The notes under the pieces: generated by a model
Seen by the model: only the letters and a program-made list of their open reading frames with translations
Databases searched by the model: none
What the model was told of the DNA's origin: nothing
Assembly (NCBI GenBank): GCA_002919305.1
Contig: PKFB01000022.1
Span: 1 to 64,000, forward strand
Reading direction: 5' to 3'
DNA from: Actinomycetales bacterium
GTDB taxonomy: Bacteria > Actinomycetota > Actinomycetes > Mycobacteriales > Micromonosporaceae
Length of the DNA stretch: 64,000 nucleotides
Shown here: positions 1 to 12,920 of the stretch, in pieces
Layout: the number at the start of each line of letters is the position of its first letter
Position numbering within the stretch: the first letter of the stretch is position 1
Program-made: the position numbers and the translations under genes

Positions 1-28
1 GGGCGGATGGCGATATCGCCATCCGCCC
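1..28. terminator. Perfect palindrome, terminator-like
   Basis: Bases 1-14 are the exact reverse complement of bases 15-28 (centre GATATC). In RNA this would fold into a stable GC-rich hairpin with a tiny loop. No T-tract follows on the plus strand. The window edge cuts off its left context, so the gene it terminates cannot be seen. A bidirectional terminator is the likeliest role. Bases 29-257 hold no gene that I can support; they contain only scattered weak inverted repeats (for example GTATGAG near 118 and CTCATAC near 161). Confidence 0.45.
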
Positions 29-257
29 GTCTGTTTGATCGGAGTAGCTGGTGGTTCTGGTCGAGTGAGGGAATAGAGAGGACACAGAGGCGGACGACAC
101 GCCCCACCCTTTGGGATGTATGAGTGTTTTGGCGTTCATCTCTGTCGATGCGAGGTGTCCTCATACAAAACCGGCATTCAGACGCGTGAAGATACGTCGG
201 TAACGGGGTTACACAATGAGGATGAAAGCGCCGGTCATGAGGTGGCCTTCACGACAG

Positions 258-788
258 TCAGCTAAATACGCGGAATATTACGAGGATCGCAAACAGAAGA
301 GCAGACAACGCGGTGCCGATGATGCCGGTGACGAGTCCAGCAACGGCCAGCCCGTGACCGTCTAGCGCACCCTGCGCCGCTCTGATCTGACGCAACGCCT
401 GTGCGCTGAGGATGATCGCAATCACTCCACTGATAAGCGTGACGCTCAACAATGGCCAGAGGCAGACAAACAGGATACTGAGCGCGGTGGAGCAGACTCC
501 CAGAACGAAGCCAGCGGTGGCGAGGCCCAAGATGGGAGGCCGGGAGAACGGCGCGGGGTAACCGCCTGGCGGAAACGCGTCATTCGGTAAATAACCAGGG
601 CCGCTGGCAAAGTGAGGGGGATATGGACCAGCCGGGGCGGGAGGCTGCACAGGAGCCGGGCTGGCGGGCTGAGCTGAGACCTGCGGGTAAGGCGTGGCGG
701 GTGGTGGAGCTGAAGAGGAGTCGGGGCGCCACACCGCGTCAGGGTCCTGTGGCATGTAGCCGCCGGGGTCGGAGGGGTGAGTGGTCAT
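258..788 (-). CDS. DUF4190-type membrane protein with Pro-rich N-terminus
   Basis: Predicted 176-aa protein starting MTTHPSDPGG. The first ~90 residues are rich in Pro, Ala, Gly and Tyr and look disordered and cytoplasmic. The C-terminal half carries two to three hydrophobic segments separated by a short basic stretch (QALRQIRAAQG) and a Gly-rich turn, the usual layout of actinobacterial DUF4190 proteins. The internal ATG at 788 was preferred to the longer frame starting at 869 because the extra residues are not hydrophobic or conserved-looking and AAGGTAGG precedes 788. It is divergent from the cysteine desulfurase. Function is unknown; DUF4190 proteins are usually described only as membrane proteins. 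Confidence 0.75.
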   Translation of the reverse strand: MTTHPSDPGGYMPQDPDAVWRPDSSSAPPPATPYPQVSAQPASPAPVQPPAPAGPYPPHFASGPGYLPNDAFPPGGYPAPFSRPPILGLATAGFVLGVCSTALSILFVCLWPLLSVTLISGVIAIILSAQALRQIRAAQGALDGHGLAVAGLVTGIIGTALSALLFAILVIFRVFS

Positions 789-1032
789 CCGCCTACCTTC
801 TTGAAGCTTAAAAGCTATTGGGGCACAAAGGGCAGTCGGAACATAACGTTCCATCTGAGTGTCGGTCAATCAGCGTGGAACCATCTCTCTATACGCGTGA
901 ATAAGGATCATCCATATACACCTGTGAACGAGAGGCTGTGTGTACAGTATGTGATCGCCTCGCAACTCCACTACACGGTGGGAGGGATACACGCGAGCGT
1001 TGTGGGCGTCAGGCCGTTAGGCTTGCGAAGCG

Positions 1033-2205
1033 ATGACTTATCTCGATCACGCGGCCACGACCCCAATGCGACCCGAGGCGTTGGAAGCGTATCTGTCGGT
1101 GGCGCGCGAAGTGGGTAACGCGTCCTCGCTGCACGCGACTGGCCGACGAGCTCGCCGTGTGGTCGAGGAGTCCCGGGAGCGGATCGCGGCTGCGCTCGGC
1201 GCCCGCCCCAGTGAGGTGATCTTCACCAGCGGCGGGACCGAGAGCGACAATCTGGCGGTCAAAGGGATCTACTGGGCCCGGCGGGCGGTCGACCCTCGGC
1301 GGAGGCGGATTCTGGCCAGTGCGGTCGAGCACCACGCGGTGCTGGACTCTGTGGCCTGGCTGGAACAGCGAGAAGACGCCGAGGTGACGTGGTTGCCGGT
1401 TGACCGGACCGGCCGTTTGGACCTCGCCGCGCTTGACGAGGCGTTCCAGCGGTACGCGGATGAGATCGCGTTGGTCACGGTCATGTGGGCCAACAACGAG
1501 GTAGGAACGCTGCAGCCCGTTGAGCAGATCGCCGAGATCGCCGCGGCGTACGGCGTGCCGTATCACACGGACGCGATCCAGGCGGTCGGGCAGGTGCCCG
1601 TCGACTTCAGCGCCAGCAAAGCCGCGGCGTTGTCGGTCACCGGTCACAAGCTGGGCGGGCCGACCGGAGTCGGGGCCCTGATCCTCAGGGCTGATGTGGC
1701 CTGCGAGCCGATCATGCACGGCGGGGGACAGGAACGGGACGTACGCTCCGGCACCCTCGACGTGGCCGGGATCGCGGCTACCGCGGTGGCGATCGAGGCG
1801 GCGGTGAAGACCCAGGCCGAGTCCGCGGCCTTTTTGACCACGCTGCGGGAAGAGTTGATCCGCCGGGTGGGTGAGGCCGTGCCGTCCGCGGTGCTGAACG
1901 GGCCTCGTGAGCAGCGACTGCCCGGCAATGCCCATTTCTCGTTCCCCGGCTGCGAGGGGGACGCGCTGTTGATGCTGCTGGACGCCCAAGGGATTGAATG
2001 CTCCACGGGGTCGGCGTGTTCGGCAGGGGTGGCGCAGCCCAGCCATGTGTTGCTCGCCATGGGCGCCGATGAGGATCTGGCTCGCTCCTCGCTGCGATTC
2101 AGCCTGGGGCACACCTCCACCCGGGCCGACATCGACGCCTTGGTCAAGGCGTTGCCGGGAGCCGTGGAGCGGGCACGGGCCGCGAAGGCTGTGAGCCGGC
2201 ACTGA
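1033..2205 (+). CDS. Cysteine desulfurase (NifS/IscS family)
   Basis: 390-aa PLP enzyme that takes sulfur from L-cysteine as an enzyme persulfide, for thiolated tRNA and Fe-S cluster assembly. Visible landmarks are the phosphate-binding SGGTESDN (66-73), the PLP histidine region EHH (99-101), the Schiff-base lysine in TGHKLGGP (Lys206) and the catalytic cysteine in STGSACSAG (Cys329). Length and motif order are normal for the family. It lies directly upstream of mnmA, the usual actinobacterial arrangement, which points to a role as sulfur donor for tRNA 2-thiouridine synthesis. The start ATG at 1033 gives the canonical [12 protein letters not shown]-terminus; its ribosome binding site is weak. 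Confidence 0.95.
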   Translation: MTYLDHAATTPMRPEALEAYLSVAREVGNASSLHATGRRARRVVEESRERIAAALGARPSEVIFTSGGTESDNLAVKGIYWARRAVDPRRRRILASAVEHHAVLDSVAWLEQREDAEVTWLPVDRTGRLDLAALDEAFQRYADEIALVTVMWANNEVGTLQPVEQIAEIAAAYGVPYHTDAIQAVGQVPVDFSASKAAALSVTGHKLGGPTGVGALILRADVACEPIMHGGGQERDVRSGTLDVAGIAATAVAIEAAVKTQAESAAFLTTLREELIRRVGEAVPSAVLNGPREQRLPGNAHFSFPGCEGDALLMLLDAQGIECSTGSACSAGVAQPSHVLLAMGADEDLARSSLRFSLGHTSTRADIDALVKALPGAVERARAAKAVSRH

Positions 2206-2289
2206 GGCAGAAGACGGCAGCAGCGGGAAGCGGCGGCACCGCACGGGCGTTGGCTACGCTCGATGAGGTCGACGCAAGGGGTTGAGAAG

Positions 2290-3384
2290 ATGAGAGTGCT
2301 CGCCGCAATGTCCGGCGGCGTGGATTCAGCGGTGGCCGCGGCACGCGCGGTCGAGGCCGGTCACGAGGTGGTGGGGGTCCACCTGGCGCTGTCCCGCAAC
2401 CCCCAGACCTACCGCTCCGGTGCCCGGGGGTGCTGCACCTTGGAGGACGCGCGGGACGCGCGTCGCGCGGCCGATGTCATCGGCATCCCGTTCTACGTGT
2501 GGGACATGGCTGAGCAGTTCCACACCGACGTGGTGGAGGACTTCGTCGCCGAGTACGCCGCGGGGCGTACTCCTAACCCGTGCCTACGGTGCAACGAGAA
2601 GATCAAGTTCGCCGCGGTCCTGGACCGGGCTGTGGCGTTGGGGTTCGACGCGGTCGTCACCGGCCACCATGCGCGGCTGGAGAACGGGGTACTTCGCCGC
2701 TCCGTGGACTTGGCCAAGGACCAGTCCTACGTGCTTGCGGTCCTCACGCCAGAGCAGCTGTCACGCGCCCTCTTCCCCCTGGGGAACTCCACGAAGGCCG
2801 AGGTTCGCGCCGAGGCCGCCGCACGGGGCCTGGCGGTGGCCAACAAGCCCGACAGCCACGACATCTGCTTCATCGCCGACGGTGACACCCGACGGTTCCT
2901 CGCCGAGAGGTTAGGGAAGCAGCCGGGCGACATTGTGGACGCCGAGACCGGTGAGGTGCTGGGGCGGCATGACGGGGCCTACGCGTACACCGTGGGGCAG
3001 CGGCGTGGGCTCGGGCTGACCCGACCGGCGCCGGATGGGCAGCGCCGCTACGTGCTGTCAATCACCCCGGTGACCAATACCGTCACGGTCGGTCCGGCAT
3101 CGGCCTTGGATGTGGATCTGGTACGCGGTAAAGCGGCGGTCTGGCTGACCGAGAAGCCCACCGAGCCGGTGGAGTGTGTGGTCCAGATGCGGGCCCATGG
3201 GGAGACGATTCCCGCGACGGTCACCGTCGAAGGCACCGACTTGGTGGCCCGGCTGCACCGTCCCGCCCGGGGGGTGGCCGCCGGACAGGCGATCGTGCTG
3301 TACCAGCCCGATCCTGACGGAGACATCGTGCTGGGTTCGGCCACCATCGATCAGGCCTCACGCCAGTTGGTGAACACCGCCTGA
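2290..3384 (+). CDS. mnmA: tRNA-specific 2-thiouridylase MnmA
   Basis: 364-aa ATP-dependent enzyme that installs the 2-thio group on U34 of Lys, Glu and Gln tRNAs. The PP-loop SGGVDS sits at residues 8-13, the catalytic cysteines are in NPCLRC (Cys98) and SHDICF (Cys193), and [10 protein letters not shown] and the C-terminal beta-barrel follow in the expected order. The ATG at 2290 ([13 protein letters not shown]) is preferred to the upstream in-frame ATG at 2263, because it places the PP-loop at the family's usual distance from the N-terminus. It follows the cysteine desulfurase by 84 bp, probably in one transcript, so sulfur supply and transfer are encoded together. Confidence 0.95.
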   Translation: MRVLAAMSGGVDSAVAAARAVEAGHEVVGVHLALSRNPQTYRSGARGCCTLEDARDARRAADVIGIPFYVWDMAEQFHTDVVEDFVAEYAAGRTPNPCLRCNEKIKFAAVLDRAVALGFDAVVTGHHARLENGVLRRSVDLAKDQSYVLAVLTPEQLSRALFPLGNSTKAEVRAEAAARGLAVANKPDSHDICFIADGDTRRFLAERLGKQPGDIVDAETGEVLGRHDGAYAYTVGQRRGLGLTRPAPDGQRRYVLSITPVTNTVTVGPASALDVDLVRGKAAVWLTEKPTEPVECVVQMRAHGETIPATVTVEGTDLVARLHRPARGVAAGQAIVLYQPDPDGDIVLGSATIDQASRQLVNTA

Positions 3385-3558
3385 TGGGTGGCCAGCCGGT
3401 CCGAGCACAAGGTTCCAACCACATGAGGTGAGGCGTCCGGGCTCCGCGGCTCGCGGGCCCTGGTACGCGACGCGGCCGGCTGTGGTGCGCCGGGCGTGTG
3501 GTGGGAGCAAGGGCGCCGCTACCGTCCGGCTCCAACGGAGCGGGTAACGTCCGACGAT

Positions 3559-4572
3559 GTGACCACAACCGAGCTGCCATGGCCGGCGGGAGCCGCCACG
3601 GGAGTGGGCTCCTTGCCCGGCACCGATATCGCTGAAGCGATCACGGTTGTCCTAGGTGAATTTCCGGACCTGCCTCACTTGCCGGAGCTGCCCGACCGGG
3701 GCCCCGGTGCTGAGATCATCGGACGTGGCGCAGGGCTGCTGGTGGATATGCCGGTGGAGTTGTACGCGGCGCGTTGGAGGCTGGCGGCGCGCCCCGGGCG
3801 GGATCTGCGGCGCACCTTGGACCTGATGGAGCGGGATCTGGACACGCTCACCGAGCGGGCGGACGGGTACTCCGGTGTCTTCAAGATTCAGGTGACGGGG
3901 CCGTGGACCCTGGCCGCTGGTGTGGAGCTACCGCTGGGTGGGCGCGTACTGCGGGACTTGGGTGCCTGCCGAGACCTGACGGCTTCGTTGGCTGAGGGGG
4001 TTGCGGCGCACGTCGCCGAGGTGGCGGCCCGGCTGCCCCAGGCCCGGATTCTGTTGCAGGTGGATGAGCCTTCCCTCCCGGCTGTCCTGGCCGGTGACAT
4101 CCCCACCGAGAGTGGACTGGGGCGGCTGCCCGCCATAGAAGCCTCGGTGGCGGGGCAAGCGCTCAAGGAAGTGATCGACGCGGCAGGGGTGCCCGTCGTG
4201 GCGCACTGCTGCGCTCCTGGGGCGCCCATCGGGCTGTTCCGGGAGGTCGGGGCCACCGCGGTATCTGTGGACTTGGAGCTGGTGCGTACCGCTGACACCG
4301 CAACCTGGGATGTTCTCGGCGAGGTACTCGACGCGGGGATGGGGTTGTTCGCTGGGGCGATCCCCACCACCGGCCAGATAAGACCCGAGGCGGCCCGCCA
4401 GGCGGCGGAGCGGACGACGGAGCTGTGGCGCCAGCTGGGATTGCCCATTGAGCGGTTGGCCCAGCAGGTGGTCCTGACCCCTGCCTGCGGTCTGGCCACG
4501 GTCACCCCGCAGCAGGCGCGCGCTGCGTTGACCGCATGCCGGGAGGGGGCCCGCCGGCTGTTCCCAGAGTGA
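3559..4572 (+). CDS. MetE-like (cobalamin-independent methionine synthase fold) protein
   Basis: About 337 aa, roughly the size of the C-terminal catalytic half of MetE only. The barrel carries plausible zinc ligands His and Cys in VVAHCCAPG and a late Cys in LTPACGLA, as in the MetE active site. The folate-binding N-terminal half is absent, as in the short actinobacterial proteins often annotated methionine synthase, so its true methyl donor is uncertain. It lies between mnmA and ligA, an order I recall from mycobacteria. The GTG at 3559 is the chosen start; an in-frame ATG at 3496 would add 21 residues without a clear ribosome binding site. Confidence 0.8.
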   Translation: MTTTELPWPAGAATGVGSLPGTDIAEAITVVLGEFPDLPHLPELPDRGPGAEIIGRGAGLLVDMPVELYAARWRLAARPGRDLRRTLDLMERDLDTLTERADGYSGVFKIQVTGPWTLAAGVELPLGGRVLRDLGACRDLTASLAEGVAAHVAEVAARLPQARILLQVDEPSLPAVLAGDIPTESGLGRLPAIEASVAGQALKEVIDAAGVPVVAHCCAPGAPIGLFREVGATAVSVDLELVRTADTATWDVLGEVLDAGMGLFAGAIPTTGQIRPEAARQAAERTTELWRQLGLPIERLAQQVVLTPACGLATVTPQQARAALTACREGARRLFPE

Positions 4573-4664
4573 TTTTTCGCGCTTCCCTGACCAGGCGCGA
4601 CAGGGCGTGGCGATGGGCGGCGATACCGTCCCTACCCTGCGTAAATGTCATACCCGACGGCTAG

Positions 4665-6884
<2,220 letters not shown>

Positions 6885-7271
6885 CGTCGACTGAACGAAG
6901 ACAGGGAGGCATTGCCCAGAAGGAGACGCTTTCAGAGCTTTGAGTGTTTCAAAACAAAGTTCTGAATAGTTCCAGAAACTGGAGTGGATAGATTTCGGAT
7001 ATTCCCGATAGGGATTTCTCTCTGGATGAGACCTATTTTTGTCGCGATTAGATGCTTAACGTAACGTTACTCATACGTACAGTGCGTACCTGTCACGGAT
7101 AGACCACACGTGCGGCAACAGAGTCCTCATTCGAGGACTCTGTACGCAATACTCCGAGTGACGCCCGTCACCGATTTCTCGGAAGCATCGTTGCTCCGAA
7201 TGTAGGCGCGTCGCGATTGAGGGGGGACGCTCGCGCCGGTGGTGCGGCGAGCAGGGCGTCGGGAGGGGTGA
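6885..7271. other. Gene-free AT-richer spacer
   Basis: 387 bp between ligA and the GGDEF-EAL gene with no supportable coding frame. It is noticeably AT-richer than its surroundings. It contains the palindrome GTAACGTTAC at 7061-7070 and a perfect 11-bp inverted repeat at 7118-7143 (listed separately). It probably holds the promoter and control sites of the downstream c-di-GMP gene. Confidence 0.6.
7118..7143. promoter_or_regulatory. 11-bp perfect inverted repeat
   Basis: ACAGAGTCCTC, loop ATTC, GAGGACTCTGT: arms of 11 bp with a four-base loop. There is no T-tract on either side, so it is either a Rho-independent-like weak terminator for ligA or, more likely given its place ~130 bp before the GGDEF-EAL start, an operator or 5'-leader hairpin. 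Confidence 0.5.
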
Positions 7272-9347
7272 ATGGAGCCGACGTCGCTGCGTGACTCGCC
7301 ACCACCAGGCCGAGCGTGGATCTTCCACTGTTATCTGGGCGCTGTCATAGCAGGCGCCACCGGAATCTGGTTGTCCCTTCTGCCCGGCCTCCCCGCCCAG
7401 CTGCGCACGGCACCGGTGGGGTTGTGGGTGCTGGCCACCCTCGCCGTTGTGACCGACAGGCGGCCCTTCACCACCCCTGGTTCTCGACAGTCCTCGACGG
7501 TCTACCCGTCGATCTGTTTTGGATTCGCCGCTTTACTGGCATACGGGCTGGGTCCGGCTGTTCTGATCCAGACGATGGCGGTCATCACCCGCTCCGGCGG
7601 ACGAGGCCACTGGCTGCGTACGGTGTTCGCCATTGGGCAGTACACCCTGGCGTACGCGGCGGCCTCCACCGTTCTGAGGGCGCTGGGCGACCGTCGATTC
7701 ACCCTCACTCATCCCCGCTACGCGGTGATCGTGCTGTTGGCCGTCCTGGCCTGGTTCGCCGTCAGTTGCCTGTTGGTAGTGGGAGCGACTCGACTGTGGT
7801 TCGGAAGGAGCAAACCTGGCCGTACGACACGGACGCGAGGGTATGAATCCTTGTCGCTCCTTGGGCTGTTGTCGGTAGCTCCGTTCCTGATGATCACGGC
7901 GCGCCACAACCCGTGGCTGCTACCGGTGATTGTGGTGCCGTTCCATGGGGTCCACCGCCTAACCCGGCTGTCGCAGGAGCAGGAACAGCTGTCGTCGCTG
8001 GATCCGTTGACCGGTCTGGCTAACCGCAAGGCCCTGCATTGGCAGGTCGCGGAAGCGATCGCCCTTCATCAGGACTGGGAAACACAGCGGCGCTCCGGGC
8101 GACGGTTGGCCTTGGTACTGCTGGACCTGGATCGCTTCAAGGAGGTCAACGACGCTCTGGGGCACCATGTCGGGGACCGTCTCCTGATCGAGGTTGGACA
8201 GCGGTTGCGCGCCGCGGTCCGGCGGCAGGACACCGTGGCCCGTTTGGGGGGCGACGAGTTCGCGATCCTGATGCCGGAGTTGACCGACTCTGAGGCCGCG
8301 GTGGCTCTCGCCCGCGGAATCCGGGAGGCGCTCAGCGAACCGGTACGGCTGTCTGGGTTGCCGTTGGACGTCACCAGTTCCATCGGCATCGCCATGTATC
8401 CCGAGCACGGCTCCGACTGCCCCACCCTGCTGCGACACGCCGACGTCGCGATGTACGACGCCAAAAGGCGGGGAGACGCCATTGCGGTCTACACGCCGGA
8501 GATCGACCACAGCTCCACCGCCCAATTGGGGCTCCTGGGTGATCTGCGACGCGCCTTGGAGCAACCCGACGATGGGCAGATCCAGTTCCACTACCAGCCG
8601 CAGGTGGAGATCTCCTCCGGACAGGTGGTAGGGGTGGAGGCGTTGCTGCGCTGGAAGCATCCGGAACGTGGCTACGTCAATCCCGAGGAACTGATCAAAA
8701 CCGCTGAGCGCAGCGCCGTGATGCAGTTGTTGACGCTACGGGCGCTCGAGGAGGTAATCGCGCAACTCGCACGCTGGTCCGACTCTGGAATCGCGCTTCG
8801 TGCCGCCGTCAATGTCAGCATGCGTGATCTGCAACGCCCGGACTTTCCCGATCAACTCAGCAAGCTGTTGATCCGGCATGGCGTCCGCCCGGGCCAACTC
8901 CAATTGGAGATCACCGAGGGGGCGTTGATGGCCGACCCGGCACGGGTATTGAGCACCCTACGCCGGTTGGATCGGCTGGGAGTGGCGTTAAGCCTGGACG
9001 ACTTCGGCACCGGCTATTCGTCTATGCGACACCTGCGGCAGCTTCCGCTCTCCGAGGTGAAGATCGACCGTTCGTTTGTGCTGGGAATGGCGTCCAACGA
9101 TGATGACGCCGCAATTGTCCGCTCCATCATTGACCTGGCGGCGGCGTTGGGGCTGCGGGTAGTCGCCGAGGGAGTAGAAGAGGAACGGACCCGGCGTCGC
9201 CTGGCGGCGTTGGGGTGCGACGTGGCACAGGGGTGGTTCTACGCCCGTCCCATGCCGGCTGACGAGCTTGTGAACTGGATGGCTCGTTCCCGGGTGCCCC
9301 ACTTGGTGGGGAGTCTGCCATCGATGGCGTCGCCGTCCGCTCCGTAG
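7272..9347 (+). CDS. Membrane GGDEF-EAL protein (c-di-GMP turnover)
   Basis: 691 aa. Roughly 225 N-terminal residues contain several hydrophobic segments (MASE-like sensor). These are followed by a GGDEF domain (DLDRFK near 285-290, RLGGDEF with GGDEF at 326-330) and an EAL domain (VGVEALLRW, EAL at 456-458; NVSM; EITEG; LDDFGTGYSS; KIDRSF; VVAEGVEE; AQGWFYARP). An inhibitory-site motif RxxD (317-320) lies five residues before GGDEF. Both catalytic signatures look intact, so either cyclase or phosphodiesterase activity is possible. A strong GGAGGGG ribosome binding site precedes the ATG. It stands alone between ligA and gatC; the input signal is unknown. Confidence 0.92.
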   Translation: MEPTSLRDSPPPGRAWIFHCYLGAVIAGATGIWLSLLPGLPAQLRTAPVGLWVLATLAVVTDRRPFTTPGSRQSSTVYPSICFGFAALLAYGLGPAVLIQTMAVITRSGGRGHWLRTVFAIGQYTLAYAAASTVLRALGDRRFTLTHPRYAVIVLLAVLAWFAVSCLLVVGATRLWFGRSKPGRTTRTRGYESLSLLGLLSVAPFLMITARHNPWLLPVIVVPFHGVHRLTRLSQEQEQLSSLDPLTGLANRKALHWQVAEAIALHQDWETQRRSGRRLALVLLDLDRFKEVNDALGHHVGDRLLIEVGQRLRAAVRRQDTVARLGGDEFAILMPELTDSEAAVALARGIREALSEPVRLSGLPLDVTSSIGIAMYPEHGSDCPTLLRHADVAMYDAKRRGDAIAVYTPEIDHSSTAQLGLLGDLRRALEQPDDGQIQFHYQPQVEISSGQVVGVEALLRWKHPERGYVNPEELIKTAERSAVMQLLTLRALEEVIAQLARWSDSGIALRAAVNVSMRDLQRPDFPDQLSKLLIRHGVRPGQLQLEITEGALMADPARVLSTLRRLDRLGVALSLDDFGTGYSSMRHLRQLPLSEVKIDRSFVLGMASNDDDAAIVRSIIDLAAALGLRVVAEGVEEERTRRRLAALGCDVAQGWFYARPMPADELVNWMARSRVPHLVGSLPSMASPSAP

Positions 9348-9479
9348 GCTCCGGTCAGCGGCGGCCACGGAGGAGATATCGGGCGTGGCCCGGATAGCGT
9401 TGGGCATAGACTCGTCCGGTCACGCGGATTGTCACGTCGCGTGGGCTAGTCGCGTATACCACGATCGAGGAGCTAGTCG

Positions 9480-9779
9480 ATGGCCGCCATCTCCCGCGAG
9501 GAGGTCGCGCATCTTGCGCGCCTTGCGCGGCTCGCCGTGACCGAGGAGGAACTGGACACGTTCTCCGTTCAGCTGGACGTGATCCTGCAGTCGGTTGCCC
9601 GGATCGGCGAGGTCGCCGCCACGGATATCCCGCCCACGTCACATTCGGTTCCCCTCACCAACGTGCTGCGGGAGGACCAGCCCCGTCCGGGCTTGCAGCG
9701 TGACGCCGTGTTGGCTGGCGCGCCAGACGCCGAGGACGGGCGGTTCCGGGTACCCCGGATCCTCGACGAGGAGGCATGA
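9480..9779 (+). CDS. gatC: Asp/Glu-tRNA(Asn/Gln) amidotransferase subunit C
   Basis: 99-aa small subunit that wraps around GatA and stabilises the GatCAB complex, which amidates Glu-tRNA(Gln) and Asp-tRNA(Asn). It has the typical start with [15 protein letters not shown] and the C-terminal [10 protein letters not shown]..., which inserts between the partner domains. First gene of the gatCAB operon; gatA begins one base after its stop. GAGGAGC precedes the ATG. The window also carries a tRNA-Gln and two tRNA-Glu genes, consistent with an indirect Gln-tRNA pathway in this organism. Confidence 0.95.
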   Translation: MAAISREEVAHLARLARLAVTEEELDTFSVQLDVILQSVARIGEVAATDIPPTSHSVPLTNVLREDQPRPGLQRDAVLAGAPDAEDGRFRVPRILDEEA

Positions 9780-9780
9780 C

Positions 9781-11283
9781 ATGACCGATCTGACGACAAT
9801 GAGCGCGGCGGAGCTGGGACGTCTCATCGCCGCCGGTGAAGTCTCCGCCGTCGAGGTGACCCAGGCGCATCTGGATCGAATCGCGGCGGTGGACTCCGCC
9901 GTACACGCCTTCCTGTATGTGGATGCCGAGGGAGCGCTGGAGCAGGCCCGCGCCGTGGACGCCGCCCGGGCCGCAGGACAGGCGCCAGCCAGCCCGCTGG
10001 CGGGCGTACCGGTGGCGGTGAAGGATGTCATCGTCACCAAGGGCATCCCCACCACCTGTGCATCGAAGATCCTGGAAGGGTGGCGTCCTCCGTACGACGC
10101 GACCATCGTGGAGCGGATGCGCGCCGCCGGCCTGGTCATGCTCGGCAAGACCAACATGGACGAGTTCGCCATGGGGTCCTCGACCGAGTACTCCGCCTTC
10201 GGCCCCACCTATAACCCCTGGGATCTGAGCCGTATCCCAGGCGGCTCCGGTGGTGGCTCCGCGGCGGCGCTGGCGGCCCGGGAGGCACCGCTGGCGATAG
10301 GTACCGACACCGGCGGTTCTATCCGGCAGCCGGCCGCGGTCACCGGCACCGTGGGCGCTAAGCCGACCTACGGAGGGGTCTCCCGGTACGGGCTCGTGGC
10401 CTTCTCCTCCAGCCTCGACCAGGCCGGACCGTGCGCCCGGACCGTGCTGGACGCCGCGCTGCTACATGAGGTGATCGCGGGGTACGACGAGCGGGATTCC
10501 ACCTCCATCCCCCAGCCGGTACCGCCGGTGGTGGAGGCGGCCCGGCGGGGCGCCGAGGGCGACCTGAGCGGGGTCCGCATCGGCCTGGTGCGGGAGTTCA
10601 GCCCCGAAGGCGCGGAGCCGGGGGTTGTCGCCGCCCTGCAGACGAGCGTGGAGACGCTCGCCAAGCTGGGCGCTGAGATCGTGGAGGTCTCCTGCCCGCA
10701 CTTCTCCTACGCGCTGCCCGCTTACTACCTGATCGCTCCCAGTGAGTGCTCCTCCAACCTGGCGCGGTTCGACGGCGTCCGGTACGGCCTGCGGGTCGGG
10801 GAGACCCCCGACAGCACCCTGGAGGAGGTGATGGCCGCGACCCGTGACGCGGGCTTCGGGCCTGAGGTCAAGCGGCGGATCATCCTGGGGACCTACGCTC
10901 TGTCGGCTGGCTACTACGACCAGTTCTACGGGCAGGCTCAGAAGGTACGCACGCTGATCACGCGTGATTTCCAGGCGGCGTTCGAGCAGGTCGACGTGCT
11001 GGTCTCGGCCACCACTCCGTTTGTCGCCTTCCCGCTGGGCTCGCGGACCGCCGACCCGTACCAGATGTACCTGGCGGACCTGTACACCATCCCGGCCAAC
11101 CTCTACGGTGGCCCCGCGATCTCCGTGCCCTGTGGATTGTCTGATGGCCTGCCGGTGGGCCTGCAGGTCATGGCGCCGACCATGGCCGACGACCGGATGT
11201 ACCGGATCGCCGCGGCGTTGGAGTCGACCCAGGAGCCGCTGCTGTCCAGCCAGGTCCCGACCCTGGAAGGGAAGACCCGATGA
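9781..11283 (+). CDS. gatA: Asp/Glu-tRNA(Asn/Gln) amidotransferase subunit A
   Basis: 500-aa amidase-signature subunit that releases ammonia from glutamine for tRNA transamidation. The Ser-cisSer-Lys triad is visible: Lys in PVAVKDVI, the first Ser in [14 protein letters not shown] and the nucleophile region in [13 protein letters not shown]. The ATG at 9781, one base after the gatC stop, is the start; the longer in-frame extension overlaps gatC and is not credible. The end overlaps gatB by 4 bp (ATGA), so translation is probably coupled. Confidence 0.97.
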   Translation: MTDLTTMSAAELGRLIAAGEVSAVEVTQAHLDRIAAVDSAVHAFLYVDAEGALEQARAVDAARAAGQAPASPLAGVPVAVKDVIVTKGIPTTCASKILEGWRPPYDATIVERMRAAGLVMLGKTNMDEFAMGSSTEYSAFGPTYNPWDLSRIPGGSGGGSAAALAAREAPLAIGTDTGGSIRQPAAVTGTVGAKPTYGGVSRYGLVAFSSSLDQAGPCARTVLDAALLHEVIAGYDERDSTSIPQPVPPVVEAARRGAEGDLSGVRIGLVREFSPEGAEPGVVAALQTSVETLAKLGAEIVEVSCPHFSYALPAYYLIAPSECSSNLARFDGVRYGLRVGETPDSTLEEVMAATRDAGFGPEVKRRIILGTYALSAGYYDQFYGQAQKVRTLITRDFQAAFEQVDVLVSATTPFVAFPLGSRTADPYQMYLADLYTIPANLYGGPAISVPCGLSDGLPVGLQVMAPTMADDRMYRIAAALESTQEPLLSSQVPTLEGKTR

Positions 11284-12785
11284 CCACCACCACGCTGAGT
11301 TTGGAGGACGTGCTCACCCGCTACGAACCGGTGCTCGGGCTCGAGGTGCACGTCGAGCTCGGGACGCGTACCAAGATGTTCTGCGGGTGCCCGACCACGT
11401 TCGGGGCGGAGCCGAACACCCAGGTCTGCCCGGTGTGTTTGGGGTTGCCGGGAAGCCTTCCGGTCGCTAACCGGGCCGCGGTCGAGGCGACCATCCGGAT
11501 CGGGCTTGCGCTCAACTGCCAGATCGCTACCTGGTGCCGGTTTGCGCGCAAGAACTACTTCTACCCCGACATGCCGAAGAACTACCAGATCAGCCAGTAC
11601 GACGAGCCGCTGTGCTTCGACGGTTGGCTGGACGTGGAGGTGGAGCCGGGGCGAACCGTACGGGTCGGCATCGAGCGGGTGCACCTGGAGGAGGACACCG
11701 GTAAGACTCAGCACATCGGTGGGGCTACCGGGCGTATCCACGGAGCCACGGAATCCCTGGTGGACTACAACCGCGCGGGCATTCCGCTGGTGGAGATCGT
11801 CACCAAGCCGATCACCGGCACTGGAGCGCTGGCTCCGGCCGTGGCTCGTGCGTATGTGACAACGCTGCGGGACGTGATCCGGGCCCTGGGGGTGTCCGAC
11901 GTCCGGATGGAGCAGGGATCGCTGCGTTGTGACGTCAACACCTCCCTGCACCCGGTAGGGGCGACCGAGTGGGGGACCCGGACCGAGACGAAGAACGTCA
12001 ACTCACTGCGTTCCGTTGAGCGGGCGGTACGCTCGGAGATCCTCCGCCAGGCCGCGGTGCTCGACGCCGGGGGGCAGGTGATCCAGGAGACCCGGCACTT
12101 CCACGAGAACACCGGTGAGACCTCCCCTGGACGGAGCAAGGAGACCGCGACCGACTACCGGTACTTCCCGGAGCCGGACCTGGTGCCGCTGGCTCCGGAC
12201 CCTGCGTGGGTGGAGAAGCTCCGCGCCGAGCTGCCTGAAATGCCGGCGGTCCGGCGGCGTCGGCTCGCCGCCGCGTGGAAGCTGTCGGACGCCGATATGC
12301 AGGCGATCGTGAACGCCGGCGCCTTGGACCTCATCGAGGCTACGGTGGCGGCCGGTGCGGCGCCCGAGGCCGCTCGTAAGTGGTGGTTGGGTGAGCTGTC
12401 CCGGGTCGCCAACGAGCAGGGCGTGGAGTTGAGCGAGCTGCCGGTCACCCCGACGCATGTGGCTGAGCTGCAGACCTTGGTCGACTCCGGCCGGCTCAAC
12501 GACCGCTTGGCACGGGTGGTGCTGGAGGGGGTTCTGGCCGGTGAAGGCACCCCCGAGCAGGTGATGGCCGCGCGCGGGCTGGAAGTGGTCAGCGACCTTG
12601 GTGCTTTGGAAGCGGCGGTGGACGAGGCGATCGCGGCCAACGCGGACGCCGCCGAGAAGGTCCGGGGTGGCAAGGTGGCGGCAGCCGGAGTCCTGGTGGG
12701 CGCCGTGATGAAGGCGACCCGTGGACAGGCCGACGCTAAGAAGGTACGGGAGCTGATCCTGCGCAAACTCGGCGTCGAAGGCTGA
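11280..12785 (+). CDS. gatB: Asp/Glu-tRNA(Asn/Gln) amidotransferase subunit B
   Basis: 501-aa kinase-like subunit that activates the misacylated aminoacyl-tRNA and binds the tRNA. The N-terminal signature [18 protein letters not shown] is followed by [20 protein letters not shown] and [12 protein letters not shown]; the C-terminal helical YqeY-like tail ends at [10 protein letters not shown]. The start ATG overlaps the gatA stop. Last gene of the operon; a strong hairpin follows at 12811-12857. Confidence 0.97.
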   Translation: MTTTTLSLEDVLTRYEPVLGLEVHVELGTRTKMFCGCPTTFGAEPNTQVCPVCLGLPGSLPVANRAAVEATIRIGLALNCQIATWCRFARKNYFYPDMPKNYQISQYDEPLCFDGWLDVEVEPGRTVRVGIERVHLEEDTGKTQHIGGATGRIHGATESLVDYNRAGIPLVEIVTKPITGTGALAPAVARAYVTTLRDVIRALGVSDVRMEQGSLRCDVNTSLHPVGATEWGTRTETKNVNSLRSVERAVRSEILRQAAVLDAGGQVIQETRHFHENTGETSPGRSKETATDYRYFPEPDLVPLAPDPAWVEKLRAELPEMPAVRRRRLAAAWKLSDADMQAIVNAGALDLIEATVAAGAAPEAARKWWLGELSRVANEQGVELSELPVTPTHVAELQTLVDSGRLNDRLARVVLEGVLAGEGTPEQVMAARGLEVVSDLGALEAAVDEAIAANADAAEKVRGGKVAAAGVLVGAVMKATRGQADAKKVRELILRKLGVEG

Positions 12786-12810
12786 CGTCTCACGCTCTCC
12801 CGGTGAGTTC

Positions 12811-12857
12811 ATCCCCGGTGCCGGTCTCAACCAGCCTGTCAGACCGGCACCGGGGAT
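12811..12857. terminator. Terminator hairpin after gatB
   Basis: A perfect 17-bp inverted repeat (arms 12811-12827 and 12841-12857, beginning ATCCCCGGTGCC) with a 13-base loop lies between the convergent gatB and metallophosphoesterase genes. There is no T-tract, as is common for actinobacterial terminators. It can serve both strands. Confidence 0.8.
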
Positions 12858-12920
12858 CACACATGTCCGCCAGGACCCCGAACCTCCGCTAGGAGCGAGG
12901 CCTCTGTTAGGGCCGTGGGG

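Noticed and set aside
1009..2244. 411-codon open frame antisense to the cysteine desulfurase gene
   Set aside because: It is the reverse-strand shadow of a clear gene; Arg/Gly/His-rich composition without motifs.
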